From the NCBI GenBank assembly GCA_000438115.1, contig FR903635.1:25179-47452 (forward strand): a stretch of DNA of 22,274 nt, in the 5' to 3' direction. Positions 14,195 to 21,903 of this stretch are shown one piece after another. The stretch's first letter is position 1. Each line of letters starts with the position of its first letter. This stretch comes from Prevotella sp. CAG:617 (GTDB lineage: Bacteria; Bacteroidota; Bacteroidia; Bacteroidales; Bacteroidaceae). A program made the translations under genes and the position numbers. Under the pieces are notes generated by a model, which saw only the letters and a list, made by a program, of their open reading frames with translations, was not told the origin of the DNA and did not search any database.

Positions 14195-15760
14195 TTACAA
14201 CCGGTAGGTCAGCATGAGCTGCGTGCTGACCTGATGGCTGGAAACAAACAAAACGCTGGTACCGTAACTCCAGCCACCCATATTAATCCAGCGATAGGTG
14301 TCGTAGCACGTACGGCGATAATACCAATCCAGCCCCCACGTGAGCGAAAGTGACTTGAAAAGACGATAACTGACGCGGCCCTCCAGATGGTTGAACGAGG
14401 CAAAGGACGCGTCGCCCAACACGTCCTTCGGCTCTTCGGAAGGCGACGGGGCGCCATTGACGACGGAATCCCAGTTGCTTCGGGTAAAAAGGCGGTAGTG
14501 CTGGTTGTGAAGCGCAAAGGTGAGCCGGTCGTTACAGACGGAGCCGGTAAGCTCCGCCTTCACCGCAAAGCCGGAGCCCCAGTTGTAGTTGCGGTGGTAG
14601 TAGCGGTAGTAATCGCTGAGCAATCCGCCCAGCAGCACGCCGTTGGCATGGACAGAGGCGTCGAAGGTGCGGCGGCCGTCGGCATAACGGAACATGGCAC
14701 CGCCACCCACCGAAGCCGGCGTACCGAACTTGTAGGGCACCACGCAGGGCTCCCACTCCTTGGGTGAGTAGGTGCTGATGGTGTCGGAATCAAAAAAGTC
14801 GAAATGCTGATACAAGCCTACCGAGAGGCGGCACCTGCGGGCATGCAGCACCTCCCTGGAAAGCAGGCGCCCGACAATTTCCACGCGACTCAGCAGGGGC
14901 TGCGTCTTTATCATGTTCAGCTCCATCAGCAGCGAAAAATACTGATAAGGCTCTTTGCAGCGGGTGGCATAGCGGTCGCCATACTCCAGACTCAGGCGGG
15001 CCATGCCGCCGGAGCGGCCGCGGCTCCTGTCGTCGTGATACATCAGGGCGCGCAGGCCCAGCGAGAAGTCAAGGTGTACGGGCGGCGTGCCGAACTGGCG
15101 GCCCGTGGTGGCGCCGCGCTTCCATGACTGCCCGGTGATGAGACGGTTGAAGCCCCGCATGGGTGAAATGACGAAAGCCGCCAGCTCGCGCCCCACGCGC
15201 TCGGCCCCCGTACTGCGGTCGTCAAGCACATAGTCGGAGGCGCGGAAGAGCACCTCACCCAGGGCGGCTCCGCCCACCGGGGTGGCAATAATATCGTTGG
15301 TCGAGGGGTACTCGCTTTCCATGAAAAGCTCCCACATGGCGCTGCCGCCTATGGCAAACAGTTCCGACTGCCAGTAGTTGTAGCCGTTGGAGCGACCGGC
15401 ATTGAAATAAAGAGAGCCGTTGTAGGGATGAGCAAACATGTTGGTGCTCAGATGGTCGTTGTCCCAGTCGAACCCGTGACGGAAATTCTGCTTGATGGTT
15501 TCCCAGGAAATATAGGAATAGAAACCGCGCAGCACGTAACGGTCGAAGGCCCACTGCGCCATGTTCATGCCGAAGGTTTCGCCGGCGGCACGCCAGAAGT
15601 GTTTTTCAGGCGGCTGCACCCTGCCGGAATCGGGCGGCACGAGCGTATCGGCACTGACTTGTCGGCACGTATCCGGCAACGCCACCGAATCGGTCTGTGC
15701 GCCGATGCGGATACACACGCCCAACCAGGCAACCAGAAGCAACAGGAAAACACGTTTCAT
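14195..15760 (-). CDS. DUF3943 domain protein, probable outer-membrane barrel
   Basis: 521 residues from the ATG at 15760 (a TTG one codon earlier is less likely). A signal peptide is plain: MKRVFLLLLVAWLGVC, hydrophobic, then GAQ near 20-22. The DUF3943 region spans roughly residues 50-180, with GMNMAQWAFDRYVLRG, SWETIKQNFRHGFDWDND, NMFAHPYNGSLYFNAGR and NGYNYWQSELFAIGGSAMWE. After it come alternating aromatic and polar strands, ending in a C-terminal strand (STQLMLTYRL) like those of outer-membrane beta-barrels. The function of DUF3943 is not known to me; a surface or lipid-handling role is possible. Its 3' end faces the S41 peptidase gene. Upstream I see no clear -7 box in the 166 bp before rseP. 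Confidence 0.85.
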   Translation of the reverse strand: MKRVFLLLLVAWLGVCIRIGAQTDSVALPDTCRQVSADTLVPPDSGRVQPPEKHFWRAAGETFGMNMAQWAFDRYVLRGFYSYISWETIKQNFRHGFDWDNDHLSTNMFAHPYNGSLYFNAGRSNGYNYWQSELFAIGGSAMWELFMESEYPSTNDIIATPVGGAALGEVLFRASDYVLDDRSTGAERVGRELAAFVISPMRGFNRLITGQSWKRGATTGRQFGTPPVHLDFSLGLRALMYHDDRSRGRSGGMARLSLEYGDRYATRCKEPYQYFSLLMELNMIKTQPLLSRVEIVGRLLSREVLHARRCRLSVGLYQHFDFFDSDTISTYSPKEWEPCVVPYKFGTPASVGGGAMFRYADGRRTFDASVHANGVLLGGLLSDYYRYYHRNYNWGSGFAVKAELTGSVCNDRLTFALHNQHYRLFTRSNWDSVVNGAPSPSEEPKDVLGDASFASFNHLEGRVSYRLFKSLSLTWGLDWYYRRTCYDTYRWINMGGWSYGTSVLFVSSHQVSTQLMLTYRL

Positions 15761-15837
15761 CAATATCTTCTCATAATCATTCCGGACACAACCGCCTACT
15801 CCTCACCGGGACAATAACGGCCGGCCCTTTATTCAAG

Positions 15838-15896
15838 CCGACCGCCGGCAGGACTTCAGTTTCGAGGCTCAAGGCACTGCCGGCGGTCGGTTTTTT
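15838..15896 (+). terminator. Strong hairpin with plus-strand T run between rseP and the DUF3943 gene
   Basis: Perfect 14-bp stem CCGACCGCCGGCAG (15838-15851) with its complement at 15877-15890, 25-nt loop, then six T at 15891-15896. The T run follows only in the plus direction, although both neighbouring genes run on the minus strand. On the minus strand the stem is followed by CTTGAATAAAGG, with no U run. Confidence 0.75.
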
Positions 15897-15926
15897 GTAT
15901 TTCAGTATAACCAGAAATGCTGCGGC

Positions 15927-17300
15927 TTAAAACACGAAACGCACCAAATCGTTGAAGATGGCCAGACACATCAGTCCCAGCAGCAGGAACATGCCCACGG
16001 TCTGGGTGCGCTCCATAAACTGGTCGCTGGGCTTGCGGCGCGTAATGACCTCGCACAGCAGGAAAAAGGCATGACCGCCGTCGAGGGCCGGAATGGGCAG
16101 GATGTTGATGAAGCCCAACATGAAACTGATAAAGGCCGTCAGGAGCCAGAACTGCTGCCAGTCCCACGTAGAGGGGAACATGCTGCCGATGGCGCCGAAG
16201 CTGCCCACGCTCTTGGCCCCGTCCTTGGAGAAGAGATACTTCAGGTCGGACACGTAGCCCGTCAGCACGTTCCACCCGTGACTGATGCCGGCAGGAATAC
16301 TCTCAAGGAAGGTGTAATGGCGCGTTACGGTCTGATAGTCGGGGGCCTGGTTGTAAACGCCCAACAGGAGGTCGGCATCCAGCTGCACGCGCATGGTGTC
16401 GAGGCTTCCGCCTGCGTGAGCCACTACCAGCTGCACGTTGCGCAGACGGTCGGCCTGGGCTTCGTTAAGATGGGTAAGCTGGTCGGAAAGCTGGCCCATG
16501 CGGTAGGTATAGTCGTTCCAGTCGCTCACGGGCTTGCCGTTGAAGGCCACCACGCGGTCGCCACGGCGCATGCCGGCTTTCATGGCCGGCGAACCGGCCT
16601 TTACGGAATCTACCACAAACGGTACACGGGGCAGCACGAAGCGCGGATTGGCCTTCATCATGTCGAGCATGTTGAGATTGCCGGGCAGGGAAAGGGTCAC
16701 TTCCTTTCCGCCGCGCCACACCACAACCTGACGGGCCTCGGAAATACCGCGGTACATGTCGCCCACGGTTTCGTTGGAGTCGAAGCTCTTGAAGGTGCGC
16801 GTATCGGTGCGCAGGGGGATGTCGCCGTCGCGGAAACCGTAGGACTTGGCGGTTTCGTTAAACTTGAAACCGTGGGTCATGTTCTTGACGGGTACGTAGG
16901 TTTCGCCCCAGGTAAAGAGCACCATGGAATAGATAAAGAAGGCCAGGAAAAAATTGACCAGCACACCGCCAATCATGATGAGCAGGCGCTGCCAGGCGGG
17001 TTTGGCCCGGAACTCCCAGGGCTTTACGGGCTGTTTCATCTGCTCGGTGTCCATCGACTCGTCAATCATTCCCGCAATCTTGACATAGCCGCCCAGAGGG
17101 AGCCAGCCCACGTAGTAGGTGGTTTCGCTCTTTTTGGGGCGCCACTTGAAGAGGTGGAACCACGGGTCGAAAAACAGGCAGAACTTTTCAACTCTTACCT
17201 TAAAGAGCTTGGCAAACAGGAAATGCCCGCCCTCATGACACAACACCAGCAGCGCAAAACAGAGAATGAGCTGCAGGGCTTTGATAAAAAATACTTCCAT
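15927..17300 (-). CDS. rseP: RseP-type site-2 zinc metalloprotease
   Basis: 457-residue integral membrane protease that cleaves transmembrane segments of regulatory substrates. The first helix contains the zinc motif HEGGH (22-26; HExxH). GGYVKIAGMIDES (70-82) follows, as in RseP relatives. A periplasmic part carries a PDZ domain (FVVDSVKAGSPAMKAGMRRGDRVVAFNGK within about 228-256, preceded by a weaker copy). The C-terminal membrane part has NILPIPALDGGHAFF (399-413), the LDG motif that supplies the third zinc ligand. It is the last gene of the run that begins with tsaB, and starts 41 bp after dxr; the dxr-rseP order is common in bacteria. The anti-sigma substrate known in E. coli (RseA) is not implied here. 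Confidence 0.95.
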   Translation of the reverse strand: MEVFFIKALQLILCFALLVLCHEGGHFLFAKLFKVRVEKFCLFFDPWFHLFKWRPKKSETTYYVGWLPLGGYVKIAGMIDESMDTEQMKQPVKPWEFRAKPAWQRLLIMIGGVLVNFFLAFFIYSMVLFTWGETYVPVKNMTHGFKFNETAKSYGFRDGDIPLRTDTRTFKSFDSNETVGDMYRGISEARQVVVWRGGKEVTLSLPGNLNMLDMMKANPRFVLPRVPFVVDSVKAGSPAMKAGMRRGDRVVAFNGKPVSDWNDYTYRMGQLSDQLTHLNEAQADRLRNVQLVVAHAGGSLDTMRVQLDADLLLGVYNQAPDYQTVTRHYTFLESIPAGISHGWNVLTGYVSDLKYLFSKDGAKSVGSFGAIGSMFPSTWDWQQFWLLTAFISFMLGFINILPIPALDGGHAFFLLCEVITRRKPSDQFMERTQTVGMFLLLGLMCLAIFNDLVRFVF

Positions 17301-17341
17301 TGGATTTTTTCTGTGTGAGTAAGTATGTGTGTAATTAAATA

Positions 17342-18502
17342 CTATAATGACGCGATGAGCGCCTCGCTGCGCCGACGCGTCTCGGCATCGGTCTGCAGAT
17401 AATTGTCGAGCGTAGGAGCCGCCTCGTAGCTTACTTCCTGCATCATGCGCTCAATCACGTCGGCTATCTGCAGGAATCCGATACGGCCGGACCGGAAAGC
17501 GGCGTTGGCCACCTCGTTGGCCGCATTGCAGATACAGGGCATGTTGCCGCCGCGGCGTATGGCCTCGTAGGCAGCAGCCAGACAACGGAACGTGCGGCTG
17601 TCGGGACGCTCAAAGTGCATGGTCTGCAACGCAAAAAGGTCAAGCCGCGGACAGTTGAGCGACAGGCGGCCGGGATAGCTGAAGGCATACTGAATGGGGA
17701 TACGCATGTCGGGCATGCCCAGCTGCGCCTTGATGCTGCCGTCGGCAAACTGTACGGCAGAGTGGATGACGCTTTCGGGATGCACCACTACCTCAATGCG
17801 GTCGGGCTCAACGCCAAACAGCCAGCGGGCTTCCATCACCTCGAACCCCTTGTTCATCATCGTGGCGGAGTCAATGGTGATTTTGGTCCCCATCTCCCAA
17901 TTGGGATGCTGCAGGGCCTGGGCGGGCGTTACGGCAGCCAGGCGGGCCTCGTCGTAACCGCGGAAGGGGCCGCCCGAAGCGGTCAGAATGAGTTTTTCGA
18001 TATCGTTGTCGTACTCGCCGGCCAGACACTGGAAGATGGCAGAGTGCTCACTGTCGACTGGCAGGATGGGCACTTTGTATTCCCGGGCAAGCGACGTAAT
18101 CAACTCACCGGCCACCACCAGCGTTTCCTTGTTGGCCAGAGCAATGGCCTTGCGGGCCTTGATGGCATGAATGGTGGGCAGTAGCCCCGAAAAGCCGACC
18201 ATGGCCGCCAGTACCATATCCACCGGACCGGCCTCCACAATCTGACACAGCGCATCGGCACCGGCATACACCGTAATGGGGCAGTCGGCCAGCCCATCGC
18301 GCAAGGCGTCGAACTTTTCTTCGTTGGCAATGACTACGGCCTGGGGCTGGAACTCGCGGGCCAGCTCCATGAGCTTTTCTATATTATTATGGGCGGTAAG
18401 GGCATATACCTCAAAAAGGTCCGGGTGCTGCCGGACCACATCCAAAGCCTGGGTTCCGATTGAACCGGTGGCGCCCAAAATTACGAGACTTCGTTTTGAC
18501 AT
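17342..18502 (-). CDS. dxr: 1-deoxy-D-xylulose 5-phosphate reductoisomerase
   Basis: 386-residue NADPH-dependent enzyme that rearranges and reduces DXP to MEP, the first committed step of the MEP isoprenoid pathway and the target of fosmidomycin. The NADPH loop GATGSIGTQALDVV (10-23) opens the protein. ALANKETLVVAGE follows, then the metal ligands in PVDSEHSAIFQ (Asp150, Glu152, at the same numbers as in E. coli). TASGGPFRG, HPNWEMGTKITIDSATMMNK and VVHPESVIHS complete the active site and its lid. Length is normal. It is 31 bp after rimM and 41 bp before rseP. Confidence 0.98.
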   Translation of the reverse strand: MSKRSLVILGATGSIGTQALDVVRQHPDLFEVYALTAHNNIEKLMELAREFQPQAVVIANEEKFDALRDGLADCPITVYAGADALCQIVEAGPVDMVLAAMVGFSGLLPTIHAIKARKAIALANKETLVVAGELITSLAREYKVPILPVDSEHSAIFQCLAGEYDNDIEKLILTASGGPFRGYDEARLAAVTPAQALQHPNWEMGTKITIDSATMMNKGFEVMEARWLFGVEPDRIEVVVHPESVIHSAVQFADGSIKAQLGMPDMRIPIQYAFSYPGRLSLNCPRLDLFALQTMHFERPDSRTFRCLAAAYEAIRRGGNMPCICNAANEVANAAFRSGRIGFLQIADVIERMMQEVSYEAAPTLDNYLQTDAETRRRSEALIASL

Positions 18503-18533
18503 ATCAAGGAGAGAATTTGTGAGAGACAGAATT

Positions 18534-19061
18534 TTAGTCGTTCAGGCTGAGCAACGCCTCGGGCACATCCATGACCAGTTCCCGCTGCTGCTCGTCGAAC
18601 GAGGTGACCAGGTCGGGATGAAACGGAAGCATAATCTCATGCCCGTCAGTATGACGGATGGAAAGCAACACATTGGCCGACGACTCATCCACCGATTCAA
18701 CCCGGCCCACTTCACGACCGTCGGGCAAAAGCACACGATAGCCTACAAAAAACTTGAAACTGTCCATGTCGGGCGCCGTATGAGGAGCGAAACGACGGTC
18801 GTAGAAGACCTGCGCACCCACCAGACGGCGGGCCTGCTGCTCATTGTCGACGTCTTCAAACTTGAAGAGGGCGGCATGCTGGTTCTTGAAGCTGTATTCC
18901 TCCCAAAAGAAAGGTACAGGCAAACCGTCCATTTCCAAAAACAGGTAAGGAGCATCGGCGCGGTCGAATACATCATCGGTAAACTGAAGTTCCACCTTAC
19001 CGTTGACGCCGTGTGTACGGGTGATGCGGCCTATGCCGTAAATGCTGTCGGGACGAATCAT
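18534..19061 (-). CDS. rimM: Ribosome maturation factor RimM
   Basis: 175-residue protein that binds S19 in the 30S head and helps 16S rRNA processing. The N-terminal RimM barrel has GRITRTHGVNGKVELQFTDD, followed by the accessory strand region (FKFEDVDNEQQARRLVGAQVF). The C-terminal PRC-barrel domain contains GYRVLLPDGREVGRVESV, SIRHTDGHEIMLPFHPDLV and ends in the usual acidic tail. It lies 18 bp after murA and 31 bp before dxr. In many phyla rimM is instead found with rpsP and trmD; the murA-rimM-dxr arrangement here is a Bacteroidetes-like order. Confidence 0.95.
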   Translation of the reverse strand: MIRPDSIYGIGRITRTHGVNGKVELQFTDDVFDRADAPYLFLEMDGLPVPFFWEEYSFKNQHAALFKFEDVDNEQQARRLVGAQVFYDRRFAPHTAPDMDSFKFFVGYRVLLPDGREVGRVESVDESSANVLLSIRHTDGHEIMLPFHPDLVTSFDEQQRELVMDVPEALLSLND

Positions 19062-19079
19062 AACATAGCAGAAAATAAG

Positions 19080-20387
19080 TTAGTCAACTCGCTGTATTTT
19101 GGCTCCCAGGGCATTCAGGCGCTCTTCAATATGCTCATAACCACGGTCAATCTGACCGACGTTGTCAATGCGGCTCGTGCCCTTGGCGCTCATGGCGGCA
19201 ATCAGCATGGCAATACCGGCACGGATGTCGGGCGAAACCATGGTACGGGCACGCAGCGGCAATTCGTTATCGTGACCTACGACAACGGCGCGGTGAGGGT
19301 CACACAGAATAATCTGCGCTCCCATTTCAATGAGTTTATCCACAAAGAAGAGACGGCTTTCGAACATTTTCTGATGGAACAGGACCGACCCCTTGGCCTG
19401 CGTAGCCACCACAATCAGCACGCTCAGCAAATCGGGAGTCAGACCGGGCCAGGGTGCATCAGCCAGCGTCATGAACGAACCGTCGATAAACGACTCGATT
19501 TCATAATGGTCCTGCCTCGGGATATAAAGGTCGTCCCCCTCGGTTTCAACCCGTATACCCAGTCGTTGGAACACATAGGGAATCATGCCCAGATTGCGCA
19601 GGGAGACATCCTTGATACGCAAGCCGTCGCCCACCATGGCTGCCATTCCGATAAAGCTGCCGATTTCAATCATATCGGGCAGGATGCGATGTTCAGCACC
19701 ATGCAGTTTTTTAACCCCGACAATGGTGATAAGATTAGAAGCAATGCCACTGATGCGTGCGCCCATGGCATTGAGCAGGTGACAAAGCTGCTGCACATAA
19801 GGTTCGCAGGCGGCATTATAAATGGTAGTAGTGCCTTCAGCCAGCACGGCAGCCATAATAATATTGGCCGTACCGGTTACGGAAGCCTCATCGAGCAGCA
19901 TGTACGTTCCCTTCAGCTTGGGGGCCTGCACGTTGAATATGTTGAGCTTCTCATCATAATCGAAAGTGGCTCCCAGCTTTGAAATACCATAAAAATGGGT
20001 ATCCAACCGGCGGCGGCCGATTTTGTCACCTCCGGGTTGCGCCACTACCGTACGTCCGAAACGCGCCAGACAAGGCCCGATGAGCAGAATACTGCCACGC
20101 AATGAGGAACAGCGCTTATAGAAGGTTTCACTCTGCAGATAGTCGGCATTTATATGTCGCGCACAAAACGTCATGTCGTTGGGACCGTTTACCGTAATTT
20201 CTACCCCGATGTCTGCCAACAGTTGAATCAGATTATTTACGTCGAGAATATCCGGAATGTTCTTGATTCTGACGCAATCTTCCGTCAGCAAGGTGGCACA
20301 AAGCACCTGCAGGGCCTCGTTTTTGGCACCCTGCGGAATAATGGTTCCGTGAAGCCGATGACCGCCTTCAATAATAAATGATGACAT
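19080..20387 (-). CDS. murA: UDP-N-acetylglucosamine 1-carboxyvinyltransferase (Asp-type MurA)
   Basis: 435-residue cytoplasmic enzyme that adds enolpyruvate from PEP to UDP-GlcNAc, the first committed step of peptidoglycan synthesis. Lys22 is present in IPQGAKNEALQVL. The active-site loop reads ARFGRTVVAQPGGDKIGRRR, with Asp121 (GAC, bases 20027-20025) where E. coli has Cys115. RLDTHFYGISKLGA, VTGTANIIMAA and the C-terminal SPDIRAGIAMLIAAM (with the catalytic Arg of the C-terminal domain) are intact, so the enzyme should be active. Asp at this place is known to give fosfomycin resistance in MurA of other bacteria. It is 43 bp after the DUF4290 gene and 18 bp before rimM. Confidence 0.97.
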   Translation of the reverse strand: MSSFIIEGGHRLHGTIIPQGAKNEALQVLCATLLTEDCVRIKNIPDILDVNNLIQLLADIGVEITVNGPNDMTFCARHINADYLQSETFYKRCSSLRGSILLIGPCLARFGRTVVAQPGGDKIGRRRLDTHFYGISKLGATFDYDEKLNIFNVQAPKLKGTYMLLDEASVTGTANIIMAAVLAEGTTTIYNAACEPYVQQLCHLLNAMGARISGIASNLITIVGVKKLHGAEHRILPDMIEIGSFIGMAAMVGDGLRIKDVSLRNLGMIPYVFQRLGIRVETEGDDLYIPRQDHYEIESFIDGSFMTLADAPWPGLTPDLLSVLIVVATQAKGSVLFHQKMFESRLFFVDKLIEMGAQIILCDPHRAVVVGHDNELPLRARTMVSPDIRAGIAMLIAAMSAKGTSRIDNVGQIDRGYEHIEERLNALGAKIQRVD

Positions 20388-20430
20388 GACGAAATGTTTT
20401 TTAGTTCACAAAATACGACAAAAGTCCGCC

Positions 20431-21039
20431 TTAATAAGCCCGTTTTCCCCGTTTGTTACGTGAGGTACGCAAGCCATTGTTATTCGGACGAGTGCTGCGG
20501 ACACCGGTATTTTTCAGCATCGCAGCCTCAAGCTGAACCTGCCCGTGCGTATAGCGTGCCAAATCGGCTACCACTTTTTCATTGTTCAGCGAATCCTTGT
20601 TCCACTCAGCCAAACTACGTTTCATCTGACCGGCTACGAGCAAACTCAACTGATTTTTCTCTTCACCTTCAGGAAGCTCATTCAGATAGTTGATGAACGA
20701 TTCGAGCAATTTGCCATAATGACGATATCCTATGCGATGGGACGGATAGGGTATGCGCATGGGACGGGAATCGGCAGACTTGGGTTCCGGTTTTCCGTAA
20801 GGATAGTCTATGTCCAACTGGTAATCGGACATCAGAGCCAGATGGTCCCACAATTTATGTTTAAAGTCGGGCACATTCTTACTCTGCGGAAACATGTTGG
20901 CCATTACTTTTATAATCAGCTCCGCACCTTTCTGGCGCTGGGCCCTATTTTCTAAACTCAGCACATTTTCCACCATATTCTGCACCGTACGTCCGTATTC
21001 GGGCAGAAGGATTTTACTGCGTTGGGTATTATAATCCAT
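20431..21039 (-). CDS. DUF4290 family protein
   Basis: 202-residue cytoplasmic protein of a family (DUF4290) confined mainly to Bacteroidetes, with no known function. It begins MDYNTQRSKILLPEYGRTVQ and contains PMRIPYPSHRIGYRHYGKLLE and LAGQMKRSLAEWNKDSL-type helices; the last 30 residues are basic and disordered (RPNNNGLRTSRNKRGKRAY). No signal peptide or membrane segment is present. Its ATG overlaps the tsaB 3' end by 11 bp, which suggests coupled translation, and murA follows 43 bp downstream. Its place between tRNA modification and cell-wall genes gives no firm hint of role; the basic tail could bind nucleic acid. Confidence 0.9.
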   Translation of the reverse strand: MDYNTQRSKILLPEYGRTVQNMVENVLSLENRAQRQKGAELIIKVMANMFPQSKNVPDFKHKLWDHLALMSDYQLDIDYPYGKPEPKSADSRPMRIPYPSHRIGYRHYGKLLESFINYLNELPEGEEKNQLSLLVAGQMKRSLAEWNKDSLNNEKVVADLARYTHGQVQLEAAMLKNTGVRSTRPNNNGLRTSRNKRGKRAY

Positions 21040-21727
21040 TCAAAAGATTTTTGGGTTTTGTCGTCACAAACTGTTTCAGATAAAAAGGCTCAAAATAAGC
21101 TACATCAGCATATTTTTGCTGCGCTACAGCCTTTTCAGCCAAAGGAATCATATTCTTGGCCAGGGGAACAATCTTATCGATGAAATGTGCATTAGGGTGC
21201 CGAATCACTTCCTGGCATTTGGCTGCACCATTGCCGAAAAAGTACACGGGCCCCTGCTCAAGAAATTCGATGTAACTGTCAGGAGTAACTACCGTAGCTT
21301 CTATTTTACGCTTTACGCCAAGTGCGCGGTCATAAACGGCTGAATATACCTCCATACGACGGGCGTCAAGCATCGGACAAATCAAAGCTTCTTCCGGCAA
21401 ATCATGATATAACAATACGGGCACACACAACAACTCCAACGTTCCCACGGCAATCAGCGGCACATTGCGGCCATAGCACAGACCTTTGGCCGTAGAAACG
21501 CCGATACGCAACCCGGTATAAGAACCCGGACCACAACTGACGGCTACCGCATCAAGCGGAATGGCATGACTGTCGGCAAAAGACAAGGCTTCTTCGGCAT
21601 AAGGGGCCAACAGCGTATTATGCTGGGGGCCGTCATAATTTGCCTTTTCAAAAAGGCATGCTCCATCCTGACTCAACGCTACTGAACACACCGTAGTTGT
21701 GCTCTCAATATGCAGAATACACGACAT
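21029..21727 (-). CDS. tsaB: tRNA threonylcarbamoyladenosine biosynthesis protein TsaB
   Basis: 232-residue cytoplasmic ASKHA-fold protein that scaffolds the TsaD-TsaE complex to make t6A37 in ANN-decoding tRNAs. ILHIESTTTVCSVALSQDG at the N-terminus, PQHNTLLAPYAEEAL and the signature SCGPGSYTGLRIGVSTAKGL (64-83) are typical, followed by PMLDARRMEVYSAVYD. The N-terminal domain is complete while the C-terminal half is degenerate, as in all TsaB. It is the promoter-proximal gene of the minus-strand run and overlaps the DUF4290 start by 11 bp. Confidence 0.95.
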   Translation of the reverse strand: MSCILHIESTTTVCSVALSQDGACLFEKANYDGPQHNTLLAPYAEEALSFADSHAIPLDAVAVSCGPGSYTGLRIGVSTAKGLCYGRNVPLIAVGTLELLCVPVLLYHDLPEEALICPMLDARRMEVYSAVYDRALGVKRKIEATVVTPDSYIEFLEQGPVYFFGNGAAKCQEVIRHPNAHFIDKIVPLAKNMIPLAEKAVAQQKYADVAYFEPFYLKQFVTTKPKNLLNGL

Positions 21728-21758
21728 TGTTGATTGCTTTAAAATAATATGTAGGCTA

Positions 21759-21766
21759 CAAAATTA
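21759..21766 (-). promoter_or_regulatory. -7 box upstream of tsaB
   Basis: TAATTTTG on the minus strand fits TAnnTTTG, about 32 bp before the tsaB ATG. The nearest TTG (21783-21781) is only 14 bp upstream, shorter than usual, so the -33 box is doubtful. It would drive the six-gene run from tsaB to rseP. Confidence 0.5.
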
Positions 21767-21874
21767 ACAAGATATTTTGGCAACGCGCCATTTTTTGACG
21801 GAAAATAGAAATCTACCCGGCGTTCTTTTTATTTTTTTATGGGCGACAAAATGGTTTTTCTCATTTTTTATGGC

Positions 21875-21890
21875 CATATTTGTATCTTTC
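21875..21890 (+). promoter_or_regulatory. Possible -7 region of the AraC-type gene
   Basis: Two near matches to TAnnTTTG overlap here (CATATTTG at 21875-21882 and TATCTTTC at 21883-21890), 14-29 bp before the ATG. No clear -33 box is seen. The region is AT-rich and shared with the divergent tsaB promoter. Confidence 0.3.
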
Positions 21891-21903
21891 ATTATCAATT
21901 ATC

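Noticed and set aside
16071..17318. 415-codon plus-strand open frame antisense to rseP
   Set aside because: rseP on the other strand is complete with zinc, PDZ and LDG motifs; the antisense product is low in hydrophobic order and rich in His and Gly.
18276..19982. 568-codon plus-strand open frame antisense to dxr, rimM and murA
   Set aside because: It crosses three well-supported genes, has no family resemblance and shows the His/Gln/Val-rich composition typical of the reverse frame of G+C-rich genes.
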